Origin: Streptomyces collinus
GTDB lineage: Bacteria > Actinomycetota > Actinomycetes > Streptomycetales > Streptomycetaceae
Direction: 5' to 3'
DNA: 64,000 nt
Assembly (NCBI RefSeq): GCF_031348265.1
Contig: NZ_CP133771.1
Coordinates: 434,001-498,000 of the forward strand
A model generated the notes under the pieces. It was not told the DNA's origin. It was given only the letters and a program-made list of their open reading frames with translations, and ran no database searches. Shown here one piece after another: positions 1 to 13,164 of this stretch. Positions within the stretch are counted from its first letter, which is position 1. Each line of letters starts with the position of its first letter. Position numbers and translations under genes: made by a program.

Positions 1-753
1 CACTCCGTGTTCGGCGCGCCCTGCTGGGTGAGCCTGACCAGCCGGGACGTCAAGGCGACCGAGGAGTTCTACGGGGCCGTGCTGGGCTGGCAGTGGCGGC
101 CGGCCAAGCTGGGCGACCGGTTCCGGATCGCGCTGGCGGACGGCTCGCCGGTGGCCGGGATCGCGGGGGTGGCGGCCATGTGGCAGATGGCGGTGGCGTG
201 GACGCCGTACTTCGCGGTGCGCAGCGCGGACGACGCGGCCGCGCGGGTGCAGGAGCGCATGGGCACGGTCGCCGTCGGGCCGATCTCCCTGCCGCCGGGC
301 CGGGCCGCGCTGCTGGCCGACCGTGACGGGGCGACGTTCGGCATCTGGGAGGGCGACCTCTTCACCGACTGGGAGACCTGGCGCAACGCGCAGCCGGCCT
401 TCATCACGCTCCACACCCGTGACGCCTTCGACGCGGCGATCTTCTACGGCGAGGTGCTCGACTGGGCGACGCAGCGCCCCGGCTGCTGCGAGGTCCACTA
501 CGAGGGCGGCGAGGTCGTGCTGCGCAGCCGCGGGGACGTGGTGGCCCGGATCGAGTCCGGCGCCCTGGAGGCGGCCCCCGACCCCGCGATCCGGCCGCAC
601 TGGCAGGTCCACTTCTCCGTCGACGACGTGGAGGCCTGCGCCCGCGCGGCGGAGCTGCACGGCGGCAGTGTGCTGTCCAAGGGCAGTGACGAGGCGGTGC
701 TGCGGGACCATGACGGCGCGCAGTTCACGGTGACCGCGCGCCGCGGCCGCTGA
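1..753 (+). CDS. Two-domain VOC (glyoxalase/bleomycin-resistance fold) protein, 5' end outside window
   Basis: Two vicinal-oxygen-chelate modules are visible. The first begins with CWVSLTSRDVKATEEFYGAVLGW and ends near FGIWEG; the second begins at AFITLHTRDAFDAAIFYGEVLDW. The reading frame is already open at base 1 (His-Ser-Val-Phe), so the GTG at position 7 is probably an internal valine and the true start lies upstream. Such paired-domain proteins are usually annotated as hydroxylases or glyoxalases without a known substrate. The gene converges on glgX with only 6 bases between the stop codons. Family assignment is firm; the specific reaction is unknown. Confidence 0.8.
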   Translation, partial: HSVFGAPCWVSLTSRDVKATEEFYGAVLGWQWRPAKLGDRFRIALADGSPVAGIAGVAAMWQMAVAWTPYFAVRSADDAAARVQERMGTVAVGPISLPPGRAALLADRDGATFGIWEGDLFTDWETWRNAQPAFITLHTRDAFDAAIFYGEVLDWATQRPGCCEVHYEGGEVVLRSRGDVVARIESGALEAAPDPAIRPHWQVHFSVDDVEACARAAELHGGSVLSKGSDEAVLRDHDGAQFTVTARRGR

Positions 754-759
754 CCCGCG

Positions 760-2909
<2,150 letters not shown>

Positions 2910-2913
<4 letters not shown>

Positions 2914-3422
2914 CGGGCGTCCTCCAGGACCTCGTCCGGAGTGACGGCCGGGGCAGCCAGCTGTGTGACCGGGACCTCGCGGGGCAGATCGAGGCCCTCG
3001 CTCTCCCGCGGCGCGGGCGCGGTCGGGACCAGCGGGACCCGTTCGCCGGCGCGGGCGCGCTGCGAGAACCAGATGACCTTGCTGCCGGTCTCGGTGGCGC
3101 AGCAGCCCCAGCCGTCGCTCATGGCCGCGAGGTGCTCCAGGCAGCCTCGCAGCTCCTGGTCCGGGCGCAGGGCGCGGTCGTTGTCCCCGATGGCGGTGAT
3201 CAGGTGCTGCCGGTTCCACCACATCTCGATGGACGTGTTCTTGTCCGTGGCGTGCTCGTCGATGGCGTTGAGCAGCATCTCGGCACCGCCGCAGACGGGC
3301 TGGACCAGGTTGTCCAGGTCCCAGAACTTCAGGTGAGCGGCCAGAATGCGGCTGACCTGTCCCACCCGTTCCGGGCTGACTTCCACGTCGAGGTGGTAGT
3401 AGCAGGGCACTGCGGTCTTCAT
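2910..3422 (-). CDS. GHKL ATP-binding (anti-sigma-like) protein
   Basis: Predicted 170 residues. The segment [11 protein letters not shown] resembles the N box and [10 protein letters not shown] the G1 region of RsbW/SpoIIAB-like ATPases; the tail beyond about residue 120 is Pro/Ala-rich and probably flexible. Start at ATG 3422 is supported by GAGGAG seven bases upstream; the frame continues upstream without another good site. Its TGA overlaps the glgX GTG (GTGA), so the two proteins are probably made together. Family knowledge suggests it binds a STAS antagonist or sigma factor; no partner can be named from sequence. The N box is not canonical, so ATP binding is an inference. Confidence 0.7.
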
Positions 3423-3592
3423 CGGTCGGCTCCTCACCGCGAAGCTCAGCTCCTTCTCGCTCCCGCGGTCCTGCGGAACGAGCCCCGAACACGGAACGTG
3501 AGCGCCTATCGCTTCTGAGTCACCCACAGCCTGAGGGTGCTAGCCCGTTCGTGCAACACGAGCGCACGGTTGAGGCGGGGGACTGCACAAGT

Positions 3593-3612
3593 GAGCAGGC
3601 AGAAGCCTGCTC
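3593..3612. repeat. Perfect 8-bp inverted repeat with AGAA loop
   Basis: GAGCAGGC is followed by AGAA and its exact complement GCCTGCTC. It lies in the divergent region and has no T run, so it could be a weak terminator, a leader hairpin or a protein-binding dyad. Confidence 0.5.
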
Positions 3613-3637
3613 GAACGGCCCAGCGGAACCACCACTG

Positions 3638-3651
3638 GTTGAAGCTCCAAC
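3638..3651. promoter_or_regulatory. Near-palindrome GTTGAAGCTCCAAC, possible operator
   Basis: The 14-base sequence matches its reverse complement at 12 positions and sits about 140 bases before the DUF5133 start. Only the symmetry is seen; the binding protein is unknown. Confidence 0.3.
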
Positions 3652-3786
3652 AAGACGCTGTGTCGCCTCACGTGCACCATGTGTGAAGAACTCGATCGCC
3701 GTTACGGGTCCGCGCCGCTGTGTGCACGGCCGCCGTCCGACCGTCGGGAGACCGTGCCCCTCGAGCCCCGAAAGGTGATCGGCGCC

Positions 3787-4155
3787 ATGCTGCTACCCGC
3801 CAAAGCCGAAGTCGCCCGGCAGTTGCGGCGTTACCGGGCCTGGGAACGCGTAATGCTCGCGGCACCGAACGACCGCACGGTGCGGACCACCTTCGAGGAC
3901 TCCGGCTACACGCTCTGCGTGCTGATGGGCAAGCGCTGCGCGCGGGAGGCCGCGGACGCGGCCGAACGGTACCTGCGCACCAACCACGTCACCTACCTGC
4001 AGGAACAGCAGATCACCTGCCTCCAGGAGCAGCACATCGCCTGTGCGCAGGAACCGGCCGAACGGCCCCGCCCGGCCACTGCGGTCAGACGAAGACCGCC
4101 GGCGGCTGAGCGCAGATCCCCCGCTCCCGAGCGGAGATCCACAGCGGGAAGGTGA
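3787..4155 (+). CDS. DUF5133 family protein with C-terminal octapeptide repeats
   Basis: Predicted 122 residues beginning MLLPAKAEVARQL. The core YTLCVLMGKRCAREAADAAERYL matches the second DUF5133-like protein in this window (28358-28621: YTLCVSTGTRDVKRALEAAHQLL). I chose the ATG at 3787, which agrees with that paralogue's MLRPHPAVL start; AAAGG lies 11 bases upstream. Residues 69-92 are three imperfect copies of an eight-residue LQEQ unit, mirrored as 24-bp DNA repeats. A basic Arg/Pro-rich tail follows. Function unknown; the family is largely confined to actinomycetes. It precedes glgE by 74 bases and may share its transcript. Confidence 0.75.
   Translation: MLLPAKAEVARQLRRYRAWERVMLAAPNDRTVRTTFEDSGYTLCVLMGKRCAREAADAAERYLRTNHVTYLQEQQITCLQEQHIACAQEPAERPRPATAVRRRPPAAERRSPAPERRSTAGR
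3991..4062 (+). repeat. Three tandem 24-bp units inside the DUF5133 gene
   Basis: Units at 3991-4014, 4015-4038 and 4039-4062 encode TYLQEQQI, TCLQEQHI and ACAQEPAE. The third is diverged. The DUF5133 paralogue at 28358-28621 lacks this segment. Confidence 0.75.
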
Positions 4156-4229
4156 CGCCCTTCCCGCACATCCAGTCCCTGAACCGGGCCCACGCGGCCC
4201 GGCTTTCGAGCACGGTGGAGGTGAGGACC

Positions 4230-6223
4230 ATGACGAGGACCCGGGCCATCGGCCGTATCCCGGTGAGGGACGTCCGCCCGGCCGTGGAGGGCGGCAACCG
4301 GCCGGCGAAGGCGGTCGTGGGTGAGACGTTCGAAGTCACCGCCACCGTGTTCCGGGAGGGCCACGACGCGGTGGCGGCCCATGTCGTCCTGAAGGATCCC
4401 GAGGGCCGGCCCGGCCCCTTGACGCCGATGCGCGAGCTCGTCCCCGGCAGCGACCGCTGGGGCGCCGAGGTCACCGCGGACGCCGTCGGCCGCTGGTCCT
4501 ACCGGGTGGAGGCCTGGAGCGATCCGGTGGCCACCTGGCGCCGCACGGCGGGCATAAAGATCCCGGCGGGCATCGATCCGGGCCTGGTCCTGGAAGAGGG
4601 CGCGGAACTGTACGAGCGGGCAGCGGCCGGCGTGCCGAAGGAAGCCGGCCGCGCCGTGCTGCTCACCGCGGCGCGGGCCCTGCGCGACGACCTGCTGCCC
4701 ACGGCGGACCGGTTCGCGGCGGCGCTGACGCCGGAGGTGGACGCGGTCCTGGCGCGGCATCCGTTGCGGGATCTGGTGACCAGCAGTGAGCCGTTGCCGT
4801 TGCTGGTGGAGCGGGAGCGGGCGCTGTACGGCTCCTGGTACGAGTTCTTCCCGCGTTCGGAGGGCACCCGCGAGCAGCCGCACGGCACGTTCGCCACCGC
4901 GGCCCGCAGGCTGCCGGCGATCGCGGCGATGGGCTTCGACGTGGTCTACCTGCCGCCGATCCACCCCATCGGCACCACCTTCCGCAAGGGCAAGAACAAC
5001 ACCCTCTCCCCCGGCCCCGACGACGTCGGTGTGCCCTGGGCGATCGGTTCGCCCGAGGGCGGTCACGACGCGGTGCACCCCGCTCTGGGGACGCTGGAGG
5101 ACTTCGTCGCCTTCGTGCGGCGGGCGCGGGAGCTGGGCATGGAGGTGGCACTGGACTTCGCGTTGCAGTGCTCCCCGGACCATCCCTGGGTGCAGAAGCA
5201 TCCGGAGTGGTTCCACCACCGCCCCGACGGCACCATCGCCTATGCGGAGAACCCGCCGAAGAAGTACCAGGACATCTACCCCATCGCCTTCGACGCGGAC
5301 ATGGACGGTCTGGTCGCCGAGACGGTGCGGGTGCTGCGGCACTGGATGGACGCCGGGGTGCGGATCTTCCGGGTGGACAATCCGCACACCAAGCCGGTGG
5401 TGTTCTGGGAGCGGGTGATCGGGGAGGTCAACCGCACCGACCCGGATGTGATCTTCCTGGCCGAGGCGTTCACGCGTCCGGCGATGATGCACACCCTGGC
5501 CCAGATCGGTTTCCAGCAGTCGTACACGTACTTCACGTGGCGCAACACCAAGCAGGAGCTGACCGAGTACCTCACGGAGCTGTCGGGTGAGGCCGCCTCC
5601 TACATGCGGCCGAACTTCTTCGCCAACACCCCCGACATCCTGCACGCCTACCTCCAGCACGGGGGCCGGCCCGCCTTCGAGGTCCGGGCCGTGCTCGCGG
5701 CGACGCTGTCGCCGTCCTGGGGCATCTACTCCGGCTACGAGCTGTGTGAGAACACCCCGCTGAAGGAGGGCAGCGAGGAGTACCTGGACTCGGAGAAGTA
5801 CCAGCTCAGGCACCGTGACTGGGCCACCGCCGAACGCGAGGGCCGCACCATCACCCCGCTGCTCACCCGGCTCAACACCATCCGGCGGGAGCACCCCGCG
5901 CTGCACCGGCTCAGGAACCTCCGCTTCCACCACACCGACAACGACGCGCTCATCGCGTACAGCAAGCGCGGCGGATCCGATGCCGTCCTGGTGGTCGCCA
6001 ACCTCGACCCCCACCACGCCCAGGAGGCCACGGTCTCGCTGGACATGCCGCAACTCGGCCTGGACTGGCACGAGTCGGTGGAAGTACGCGACGAGCTCAC
6101 CGGCGAGACCTACCGCTGGGGGCGCAACAACTACGTGCGGTTGGAGCCGGGGCGGGCTCCCGCGCACGTCTTCCACGTCCAGTCCCCGCCCGCCGCGCAC
6201 GCGATCGGAGGGGCAGGACCGAC

Positions 6224-6227
<4 letters not shown>
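4230..6227 (+). CDS. glgE: Alpha-1,4-glucan:maltose-1-phosphate maltosyltransferase GlgE
   Basis: Predicted 665-residue GH13_3 enzyme that extends alpha-1,4-glucan using maltose-1-phosphate. An N-terminal beta-rich domain (about 1-110) is followed by the barrel. RVDNPHTKP carries nucleophile Asp383 and FLAEAFTRP carries Glu412; the position usually held by His-Asp in region IV reads ANTPDIL, as is typical of this family. Start ATG 4230 has GGTGGAGGTGAGG immediately upstream, better than the in-frame GTG at 4152, which would overlap the DUF5133 stop. The stop overlaps the treS ATG (ATGA). Length and motifs fit the family. Confidence 0.95.
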
Positions 6228-7942
<1,715 letters not shown>

Positions 7943-7970
7943 GCCTGCGCCGAGACAAGGAGGCGTGACC

Positions 7971-9341
7971 ATGCCGAAGACCGCATCCCTGCGCCCGGAC
8001 CTCCCGCGCCTGGCCGAGCCCATGGAGTCGCTCGGCGGGCTGCTGCGCGACTGGCTGCCCCGGCAGCGCTGGTTCGCGGGCAAGGACCGGCCCGTCACGG
8101 AGCTCGGCCTGCTGTCGATGACCGAGCTCTTCCCGGGCTGTCTGCATCTCGTGGTCCACGCCGGTCACGCCGGCCACACGGGCGTGCCCTCGCCCGGTGG
8201 CGCTCCTCCGGCGGGCGACTGCTACCAGCTGCTGCTCGGCGTACGGGAGCATCCGGCGCCGCGGCTCGGGCGGGCGCTCATCGGGCGGGTCCAGGACGGG
8301 CCGCTGGCCGGGCTGACGGTCTACGACGCGCTGCACGACCCCCGTTCGGCCCAGCTCCTGCTGGACCGGCTGCGGCACCCGGGCTCCGCGGGGCCCCTGC
8401 GCTTCGACTGCGACCCAGATCACCAGGTGCCCGCGGGGCTGGTGCCGCGGCTGCTGGACGCCGAGCAGTCCAACTCCTCGCTGGTGTACGGCGACGAGTA
8501 CATCCTGAAGGTCTTCCGGCGCATCCAGCCGGGCGTCAACCCGGACCTGGAGGTGCCGGGCGCGCTGGCCCGCCAGGGCTGTCACCGAGTGCCCGCGCCC
8601 GTGGCCTGGTTCCAGACGGACCATCCGTTCAAGGCCACCCTCGGCGTGCTCCAGCCGTATCTGCGGGACGCCTCCGACGGCTGGACGCTGGGGCTGAACG
8701 CGCTGGCCGCCGGGGACGACTTCACCGTCCAGGCCCGGGCGCTGGGCGCGGCCACCGCTGAGGTGCACCTGGCGCTGGCGTCGGCGTTCCCCGTCGGCGG
8801 GCCCGGGGAGAACGGGCAGACGGCGGCCGCGATGACCGAGCGGCTGGACGCCGCCGCGCACTGCGTGCCCGCGCTGCAGCCGTTCGTGCCGGGCCTGCGG
8901 ACCGCGTTCGCCGCGCTCACCGGCTGCGACCCCGGGCCGCCCGCCCAGCGCATCCACGGCGATCTGCACCTGGGCCAGGTGCTGCGGGCCGGGCGCGAGT
9001 GGTTCGTCATCGACTTCGAGGGCGAGCCGTCCCGGCCGCTCTCCGAACGGCGCAGCGCCCACTCCCCGGTGCGGGACATCGCCGGGATGCTGCGTTCCTT
9101 CGACTACGCCGCCCGGCAGCGCCGCCCCTGGCGCCCGGAGTGGGCCCGCCGCTGCCGCGAGGCCTACTGCGCGGGCTACACCGCCCGCGCCGGCTGGGAC
9201 CCCCGCAAGAAGCACGGACTGCTCCGCGCCTATGAGACGGACCGGGCCGTGTACGAGGTGCTGTACGAGGCACGGCACCGCCCCGACTGGCTGCCTGTAC
9301 CGATGGCGGCGATCGAGCGCCTCGCCGTGAGAGGAGACTGA
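7971..9341 (+). CDS. mak: Maltokinase Mak (Pep2)
   Basis: Predicted 456 residues. It phosphorylates maltose with ATP to give maltose-1-phosphate for GlgE. An N-terminal cap typical of maltokinases (DWLPRQRWFAGKDR, about 27-40) precedes an aminoglycoside-phosphotransferase-like lobe with IHGDLHLGQ (328-336) and VIDFEGEP (346-353), the catalytic and metal-binding loops. ATG 7971 is preferred because AAGGAGG at 7957-7963 is seven bases away, whereas the in-frame GTG at 7965 is too close. It follows treS by 28 bases and precedes glgB by 3, within one operon. Confidence 0.94.
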   Translation: MPKTASLRPDLPRLAEPMESLGGLLRDWLPRQRWFAGKDRPVTELGLLSMTELFPGCLHLVVHAGHAGHTGVPSPGGAPPAGDCYQLLLGVREHPAPRLGRALIGRVQDGPLAGLTVYDALHDPRSAQLLLDRLRHPGSAGPLRFDCDPDHQVPAGLVPRLLDAEQSNSSLVYGDEYILKVFRRIQPGVNPDLEVPGALARQGCHRVPAPVAWFQTDHPFKATLGVLQPYLRDASDGWTLGLNALAAGDDFTVQARALGAATAEVHLALASAFPVGGPGENGQTAAAMTERLDAAAHCVPALQPFVPGLRTAFAALTGCDPGPPAQRIHGDLHLGQVLRAGREWFVIDFEGEPSRPLSERRSAHSPVRDIAGMLRSFDYAARQRRPWRPEWARRCREAYCAGYTARAGWDPRKKHGLLRAYETDRAVYEVLYEARHRPDWLPVPMAAIERLAVRGD

Positions 9342-9344
9342 GCC

Positions 9345-11552
9345 GTGGCCCTGCGCGACACCTCAATCCCGGAGCCGTCCGGCCCGGTCCCGAGCACGAC
9401 CGCACCCGCCCTGAGCCCCGAGGACCGCGGGCGCCTGCTGGCGGGCGCGCACCACGATCCGCACGCGCTGCTGGGCGCCCACCCGGTCCCGGGCGGGATC
9501 GTGTTCCGGGCGCTGCGCCCCTTCGCCCGCTCCGTGAGCGTCGTGATCGGCGGCAGGCGCACCGCCCTCGTCTCCGAGGGGGACGGTCTCTTCTCGGGCG
9601 TGCTGCCGCTGGACACGGTCCCCGCGTACACGCTGCACGTGGCGTACGAGGAGGGTGAGCAGGAGACGCCCGACCCGTACCGCTTCCTGCCCGCGCTCGG
9701 CGAGCTCGACCTGCACCTGATCCGCGAGGGCCGGCACGAGGAGCTGTGGACGGCCCTCGGCGCGCAGCCCATGACCCACGAGGGCGTCGAGGGCACCCGG
9801 TTCACCGTGTGGGCTCCGAACGCGCAGGGCGTGCGGGTGGCCACGGACTTCACCCACTGGGACGGGACCCAGTTCCCGATGCGGTCCCTGGGCGCCTCCG
9901 GTGTGTGGGAGCTGTTCCTCCCGGGTGTCGGCGAGGGCACCGCGTACAAGTTCGAGATCCACTCCCGGCACGGGCACCGCTTCCTCAAGGCCGACCCGAT
10001 GGCACGCCGCTGCGAGGAGCCGCCCAACACGGCGTCGATCGTGACGGCCTCGCACTACGAGTGGGGCGACGGCGAGTGGATGGCGCACCGCGCCGACACG
10101 CCCGTGCACGAGGCGCCGTTCTCGGTGTACGAGGTGCACCTGGCGTCCTGGCGGCCGGGGCTGACCTACCGGCAGCTCGCCGAGGAACTCCCGGCGTACG
10201 TGAAGGACATGGGCTTCACCCACATCGAACTGATGCCGGTCGCCGAGCACCCCTTCCACGGCTCCTGGGGCTACCAGGTCACCGGGTTCTACGCGCCGAC
10301 GTCCCGGCTCGGCACACCGGACGACTTCCGCTTCTTCGTCGACGCCTGCCACCGGGCCGGCATCGGCGTGATCATGGACTGGGTGCCGGCGCACTTCCCG
10401 AAGGACGACTGGGCGCTGGCCCGGTTCGACGGGGAGCCGCTGTACGAGCCCGGTGACGACCGTCGCGCGGAGCACCCGGACTGGGGCACGTACGAGTTCG
10501 ACTTCGGCCGCACCGAGGTGCGCAACTTCCTGGTCGCGAACGCCGTGTACTGGTGCGAGGAGTTCCACATCGACGGGCTGCGCGTGGACGCCGTCGCCTC
10601 GATGCTCTACCTGGACTACTCGCGCGAGGACGGGCAGTGGGAGCCCAACGCCTACGGCGGCCGGGAGGACCTGGCGGCGATGGGGTTCCTCCAGGAGATG
10701 AACGCGACCGTGTACCGGCGGGCCCCGGGCGTGGTCACCATCGCGGAGGAGTCCACCGCCTGGGGCGGGGTGACCCGGCCGACCGACACCGGCGGGCTCG
10801 GCTTCGGGCTGAAGTGGAACATGGGCTGGATGCACGACTCGCTGGAGTACGTCGCGCACGAGCCGGTGCACCGCAAGTACCACCACCACGAGATGACGTT
10901 CTCGATGGTGTACGCCTACAGCGAGAACTACGTCCTGCCGATCTCCCACGACGAGGTCGTGCACGGCAAGCAGGCGCTGGTGTCGAAGATGCCCGGCGAC
11001 TGGTGGCAGCGGCGCGCCACCCACCGGGCCTACCTCGGCTTCATGTGGGGGCACCCCGGCAAGCAGCTGCTGTTCATGGGGCAGGAGTTCGCGCAGGGCG
11101 CCGAGTGGTCGGTGGAGCACGGCCCGGAGTGGTGGCTGCTCGACGACGGCTACCACTCGGCGGGCGACCACCGGGGCGTGCTCGATCTGGTGCGCGACCT
11201 GAACTCGGCGTACCGGGCGACTCCGGCGCTGTGGCAGTGCGACACCCGCCCGGAGGGTTTCCGCTGGGTGGCGGTGGACTCGGCCGACGACAACGTCTTC
11301 GCGTTCCTGCGCTACGACGCCGAAGGCAGGCCGCTGCTCGCGGTGTCGAACTTCTCCCCCGTGGTCCGGCAGGACTACCGCCTGTGGGTGCCGGGCGACG
11401 TCGTCGCCTGGGAGGAGTGCCTCAACACCGACGACACACGCTACGGCGGCAGTGGCGTCACCAACCCGGATCCGGTCAAACCGGAGGACGGCCATGTCCG
11501 GATCACGCTGCCCCCGCTGGCCACGGTGTGGCTGACGCCGTTCGCCGGGTGA
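9345..11552 (+). CDS. glgB: 1,4-alpha-glucan branching enzyme GlgB
   Basis: Predicted 735-residue GH13_9 enzyme that introduces alpha-1,6 branches into glucan. Two N-terminal beta-sandwich domains (about 30-130 and 140-235) precede the barrel: [13 protein letters not shown] (344-356), [15 protein letters not shown] with Asp415, [11 protein letters not shown] with Glu468, and [14 protein letters not shown] 9345 lies three bases after the mak stop with GAGAGGAG upstream. A 14-bp perfect hairpin follows at 11602-11633, so this is probably the last gene of the glucan operon. Confidence 0.95.
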   Translation: MALRDTSIPEPSGPVPSTTAPALSPEDRGRLLAGAHHDPHALLGAHPVPGGIVFRALRPFARSVSVVIGGRRTALVSEGDGLFSGVLPLDTVPAYTLHVAYEEGEQETPDPYRFLPALGELDLHLIREGRHEELWTALGAQPMTHEGVEGTRFTVWAPNAQGVRVATDFTHWDGTQFPMRSLGASGVWELFLPGVGEGTAYKFEIHSRHGHRFLKADPMARRCEEPPNTASIVTASHYEWGDGEWMAHRADTPVHEAPFSVYEVHLASWRPGLTYRQLAEELPAYVKDMGFTHIELMPVAEHPFHGSWGYQVTGFYAPTSRLGTPDDFRFFVDACHRAGIGVIMDWVPAHFPKDDWALARFDGEPLYEPGDDRRAEHPDWGTYEFDFGRTEVRNFLVANAVYWCEEFHIDGLRVDAVASMLYLDYSREDGQWEPNAYGGREDLAAMGFLQEMNATVYRRAPGVVTIAEESTAWGGVTRPTDTGGLGFGLKWNMGWMHDSLEYVAHEPVHRKYHHHEMTFSMVYAYSENYVLPISHDEVVHGKQALVSKMPGDWWQRRATHRAYLGFMWGHPGKQLLFMGQEFAQGAEWSVEHGPEWWLLDDGYHSAGDHRGVLDLVRDLNSAYRATPALWQCDTRPEGFRWVAVDSADDNVFAFLRYDAEGRPLLAVSNFSPVVRQDYRLWVPGDVVAWEECLNTDDTRYGGSGVTNPDPVKPEDGHVRITLPPLATVWLTPFAG

Positions 11553-11601
11553 AGTCCCGCCGTCCTACCAGGTGTCCTCCCCGCTGAGAGGGGCACTGGG
11601 G

Positions 11602-11633
11602 GTCGTACCACCGGGAGCACCCGGTGGTACGAC
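11602..11633 (+). terminator. Perfect 14-bp hairpin after glgB
   Basis: GTCGTACCACCGGG and its exact complement are separated by the loop AGCA. There is no T run, as is common in Streptomyces terminators. It separates the glucan operon from the next gene. Confidence 0.7.
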
Positions 11634-11662
11634 GCGGCAGGGCACAGAAGGGCGGGCATCAG

Positions 11663-12751
11663 GTGCGCACCGTGGGAGTGGAGGAGGAACTCCTCCTGGT
11701 CGATCCGGAGACCGGGGAACCGCGGGCGCAGTCCGCAGCGGTGCTCGCCCGGGCGGAGAAGAACGGCGCGGATCAGGACGTGTTCGAGAAGGAACTCCAC
11801 GAGCAGATGCTGGAGTTCGCCACGCACCCCCAGTCGTCCATGGAGAGCCTGCGCGCGGAGATCGTCCGCTGCCGCACGGAGGCGGCGCGGCACGCGGAGG
11901 AGATCGGCTGCACCGTGGCGGCACTCGCCACCTCACCGCTGCCGGTGAGCCCCGCCGTCGGCTTCGGCCGGCGCTACCGGTGGATGGCGGAGCAGTACGG
12001 CATCGCCACCCGGGAGCAGCTCGTCATGGGCTGCCACGTGCACGTGTCGGTCGAGTCCGACGAGGAGGGCGTCGCGGTCGTCGACCGGCTGCGGCCCTGG
12101 CTCCCGGTGCTGCGGGCGATCAGCGCGAACTCGCCTTTCTGGCAGGGCAAGGACACGGGCTACAACAGCTACCGCAGCCGGGTGTGGCTGCGCTGGCCGT
12201 CGGCCGGCCCGACCGAGATCTTCGGCTCGGCCGAGCGGTACCACCGTCTGATCTCGGACATGGTGGCCACCGGGGCCATCCTCGACGACGGGATGATCTA
12301 CTTCGACGCGCGGCTGTCGCAGCGGTACCCGACCGTGGAGCTCCGCGTCTCGGACGTCTGTCTGCATTCCGGCACGGCCGTGCTGATCGCCACGCTGGTG
12401 CGGGGGCTGGTCGAGACCGCCGCGCGTGAGTGGCGAGCCGGCTGTGAGCCTCTCGACCACAGCGTCAGTCTGCTGCGGCTGGCCGACTGGCAGGCGGCGC
12501 GGTCCGGACTCGCGGGCGAGCTGCTGCACCCCGCGACCATGCGGCGGATGCCCGCCGAAGCCGTCGTCCGCGCCCTGCTGGGTCACGTCGAGGAGGCCCT
12601 CGACGGTACGGGCGACCTGGCGCGGGCCGAGGCCGCCTGTGACGAGCTGCTGCGGGAGGGCAACGGGGCTCAGGTGCAGCGCGCGCTGATGGAGCGCACG
12701 GGGAATCTGCGGGACGTCGTCACCGAATGCGTCCGCCGTACGCAAGCGTGA
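11663..12751 (+). CDS. Carboxylate-amine ligase, YbdK/glutamate-cysteine ligase 2 family
   Basis: Predicted 362 residues. VGVEEELLLVDPETGE at the N-terminus, FEKELHEQMLEFATHP (metal/ATP binding) and MGCHVHVSVESDEEG are hallmarks of the GCS2 family. E. coli YbdK has weak glutamate-cysteine ligase activity, but the physiological substrate of most members is unknown, so I do not assign thiol synthesis. The GTG at 11663 gives the conserved RTVGVEEE beginning with AGAAGGG about ten bases upstream; the longer frame would start inside the preceding hairpin. Likely transcribed separately from glgB. Confidence 0.88.
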   Translation: MRTVGVEEELLLVDPETGEPRAQSAAVLARAEKNGADQDVFEKELHEQMLEFATHPQSSMESLRAEIVRCRTEAARHAEEIGCTVAALATSPLPVSPAVGFGRRYRWMAEQYGIATREQLVMGCHVHVSVESDEEGVAVVDRLRPWLPVLRAISANSPFWQGKDTGYNSYRSRVWLRWPSAGPTEIFGSAERYHRLISDMVATGAILDDGMIYFDARLSQRYPTVELRVSDVCLHSGTAVLIATLVRGLVETAAREWRAGCEPLDHSVSLLRLADWQAARSGLAGELLHPATMRRMPAEAVVRALLGHVEEALDGTGDLARAEAACDELLREGNGAQVQRALMERTGNLRDVVTECVRRTQA

Positions 12752-12779
12752 GGCGTCCCGGCATGCCCGGACGGTGGGC

Positions 12780-13013
12780 TCAGAGGATCAGAACGAGGGC
12801 GTAGGCCAGGAAGAACGCCGCGATCAGCACGGTGACGACGATGATCACGGTCAGCGGGGCCTTGGCCCAGCCCTTGGTGGGGTTGTGCGTCTCGCGGGGC
12901 AGCGTCTCCGGCATGCTGCTCTCCGCGGGCGGGGTCTCGCCCGGCGGTACACCGCCGCCGGGTTCCAGACCTGGGGTGCGTTCGGGTTCGGGATCGGGGC
13001 TGATGTGAGTCAT
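12780..13013 (-). CDS. Small single-span membrane protein, DUF6480-like
   Basis: Predicted 77 residues: a Pro/Glu-rich cytoplasmic-type head (1-45, including ETHNPTKGWAKAPL) followed by one hydrophobic helix (about 54-77, LTVIIVVTVLIAAFFLAYALVLIL) that ends the protein. This fits the small DUF6480 family of actinomycete membrane peptides, function unknown. The start ATG at 13013 has a GGGGGA about ten bases upstream. A candidate SigB-type promoter lies about 107 bases upstream at 13120-13143. It converges on the YbdK-like gene. Confidence 0.7.
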   Translation of the reverse strand: MTHISPDPEPERTPGLEPGGGVPPGETPPAESSMPETLPRETHNPTKGWAKAPLTVIIVVTVLIAAFFLAYALVLIL

Positions 13014-13119
13014 GCCGTCCGGGTCCCCCGATCACGCCGAGATCATCAGCGGGTCCAGTTCCGTATTTTCCGACCCCGAAGGGTCTCGACTCGACTACAT
13101 TCGAGCACCGCCGATGACG

Positions 13120-13143
13120 GTACCCGTCGGCAATGTCACACCC
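13120..13143 (-). promoter_or_regulatory. Candidate SigB-family promoter for the DUF6480 gene
   Basis: On the minus strand GGGT is followed by 14 bases and then GGGTAC, matching the Streptomyces SigB-class consensus GNNT-N14-16-GGGTAC/T. It would start transcription about 100 bases before the small membrane protein. Short degenerate consensus; chance occurrence is possible. Confidence 0.4.
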
Positions 13144-13164
13144 CGTACACGTCAGGAGCAGTGC

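Larger units (their letters stand above)
3423..3786. other. Divergent intergenic region between the ATPase-glgX operon and the DUF5133 gene
   Basis: About 360 bases without a convincing gene. It must hold promoters for both directions. I see a GAGCAGGC hairpin with an AGAA loop (3593-3612) and a near-palindrome at 3638-3651; no clear -10/-35 pair could be assigned. Confidence 0.6.

Noticed and set aside
3510..3540. GGGTGA/GGGTGC boxes near the ATPase-glgX operon as SigB promoters
   Set aside because: Both miss the conserved A of GGGTA, so they are too weak to list.
4152..4229. Upstream extension of GlgE starting at GTG 4152
   Set aside because: The strong GGAGGTGAGG lies after it and directly before ATG 4230, and the extra residues have no family counterpart.
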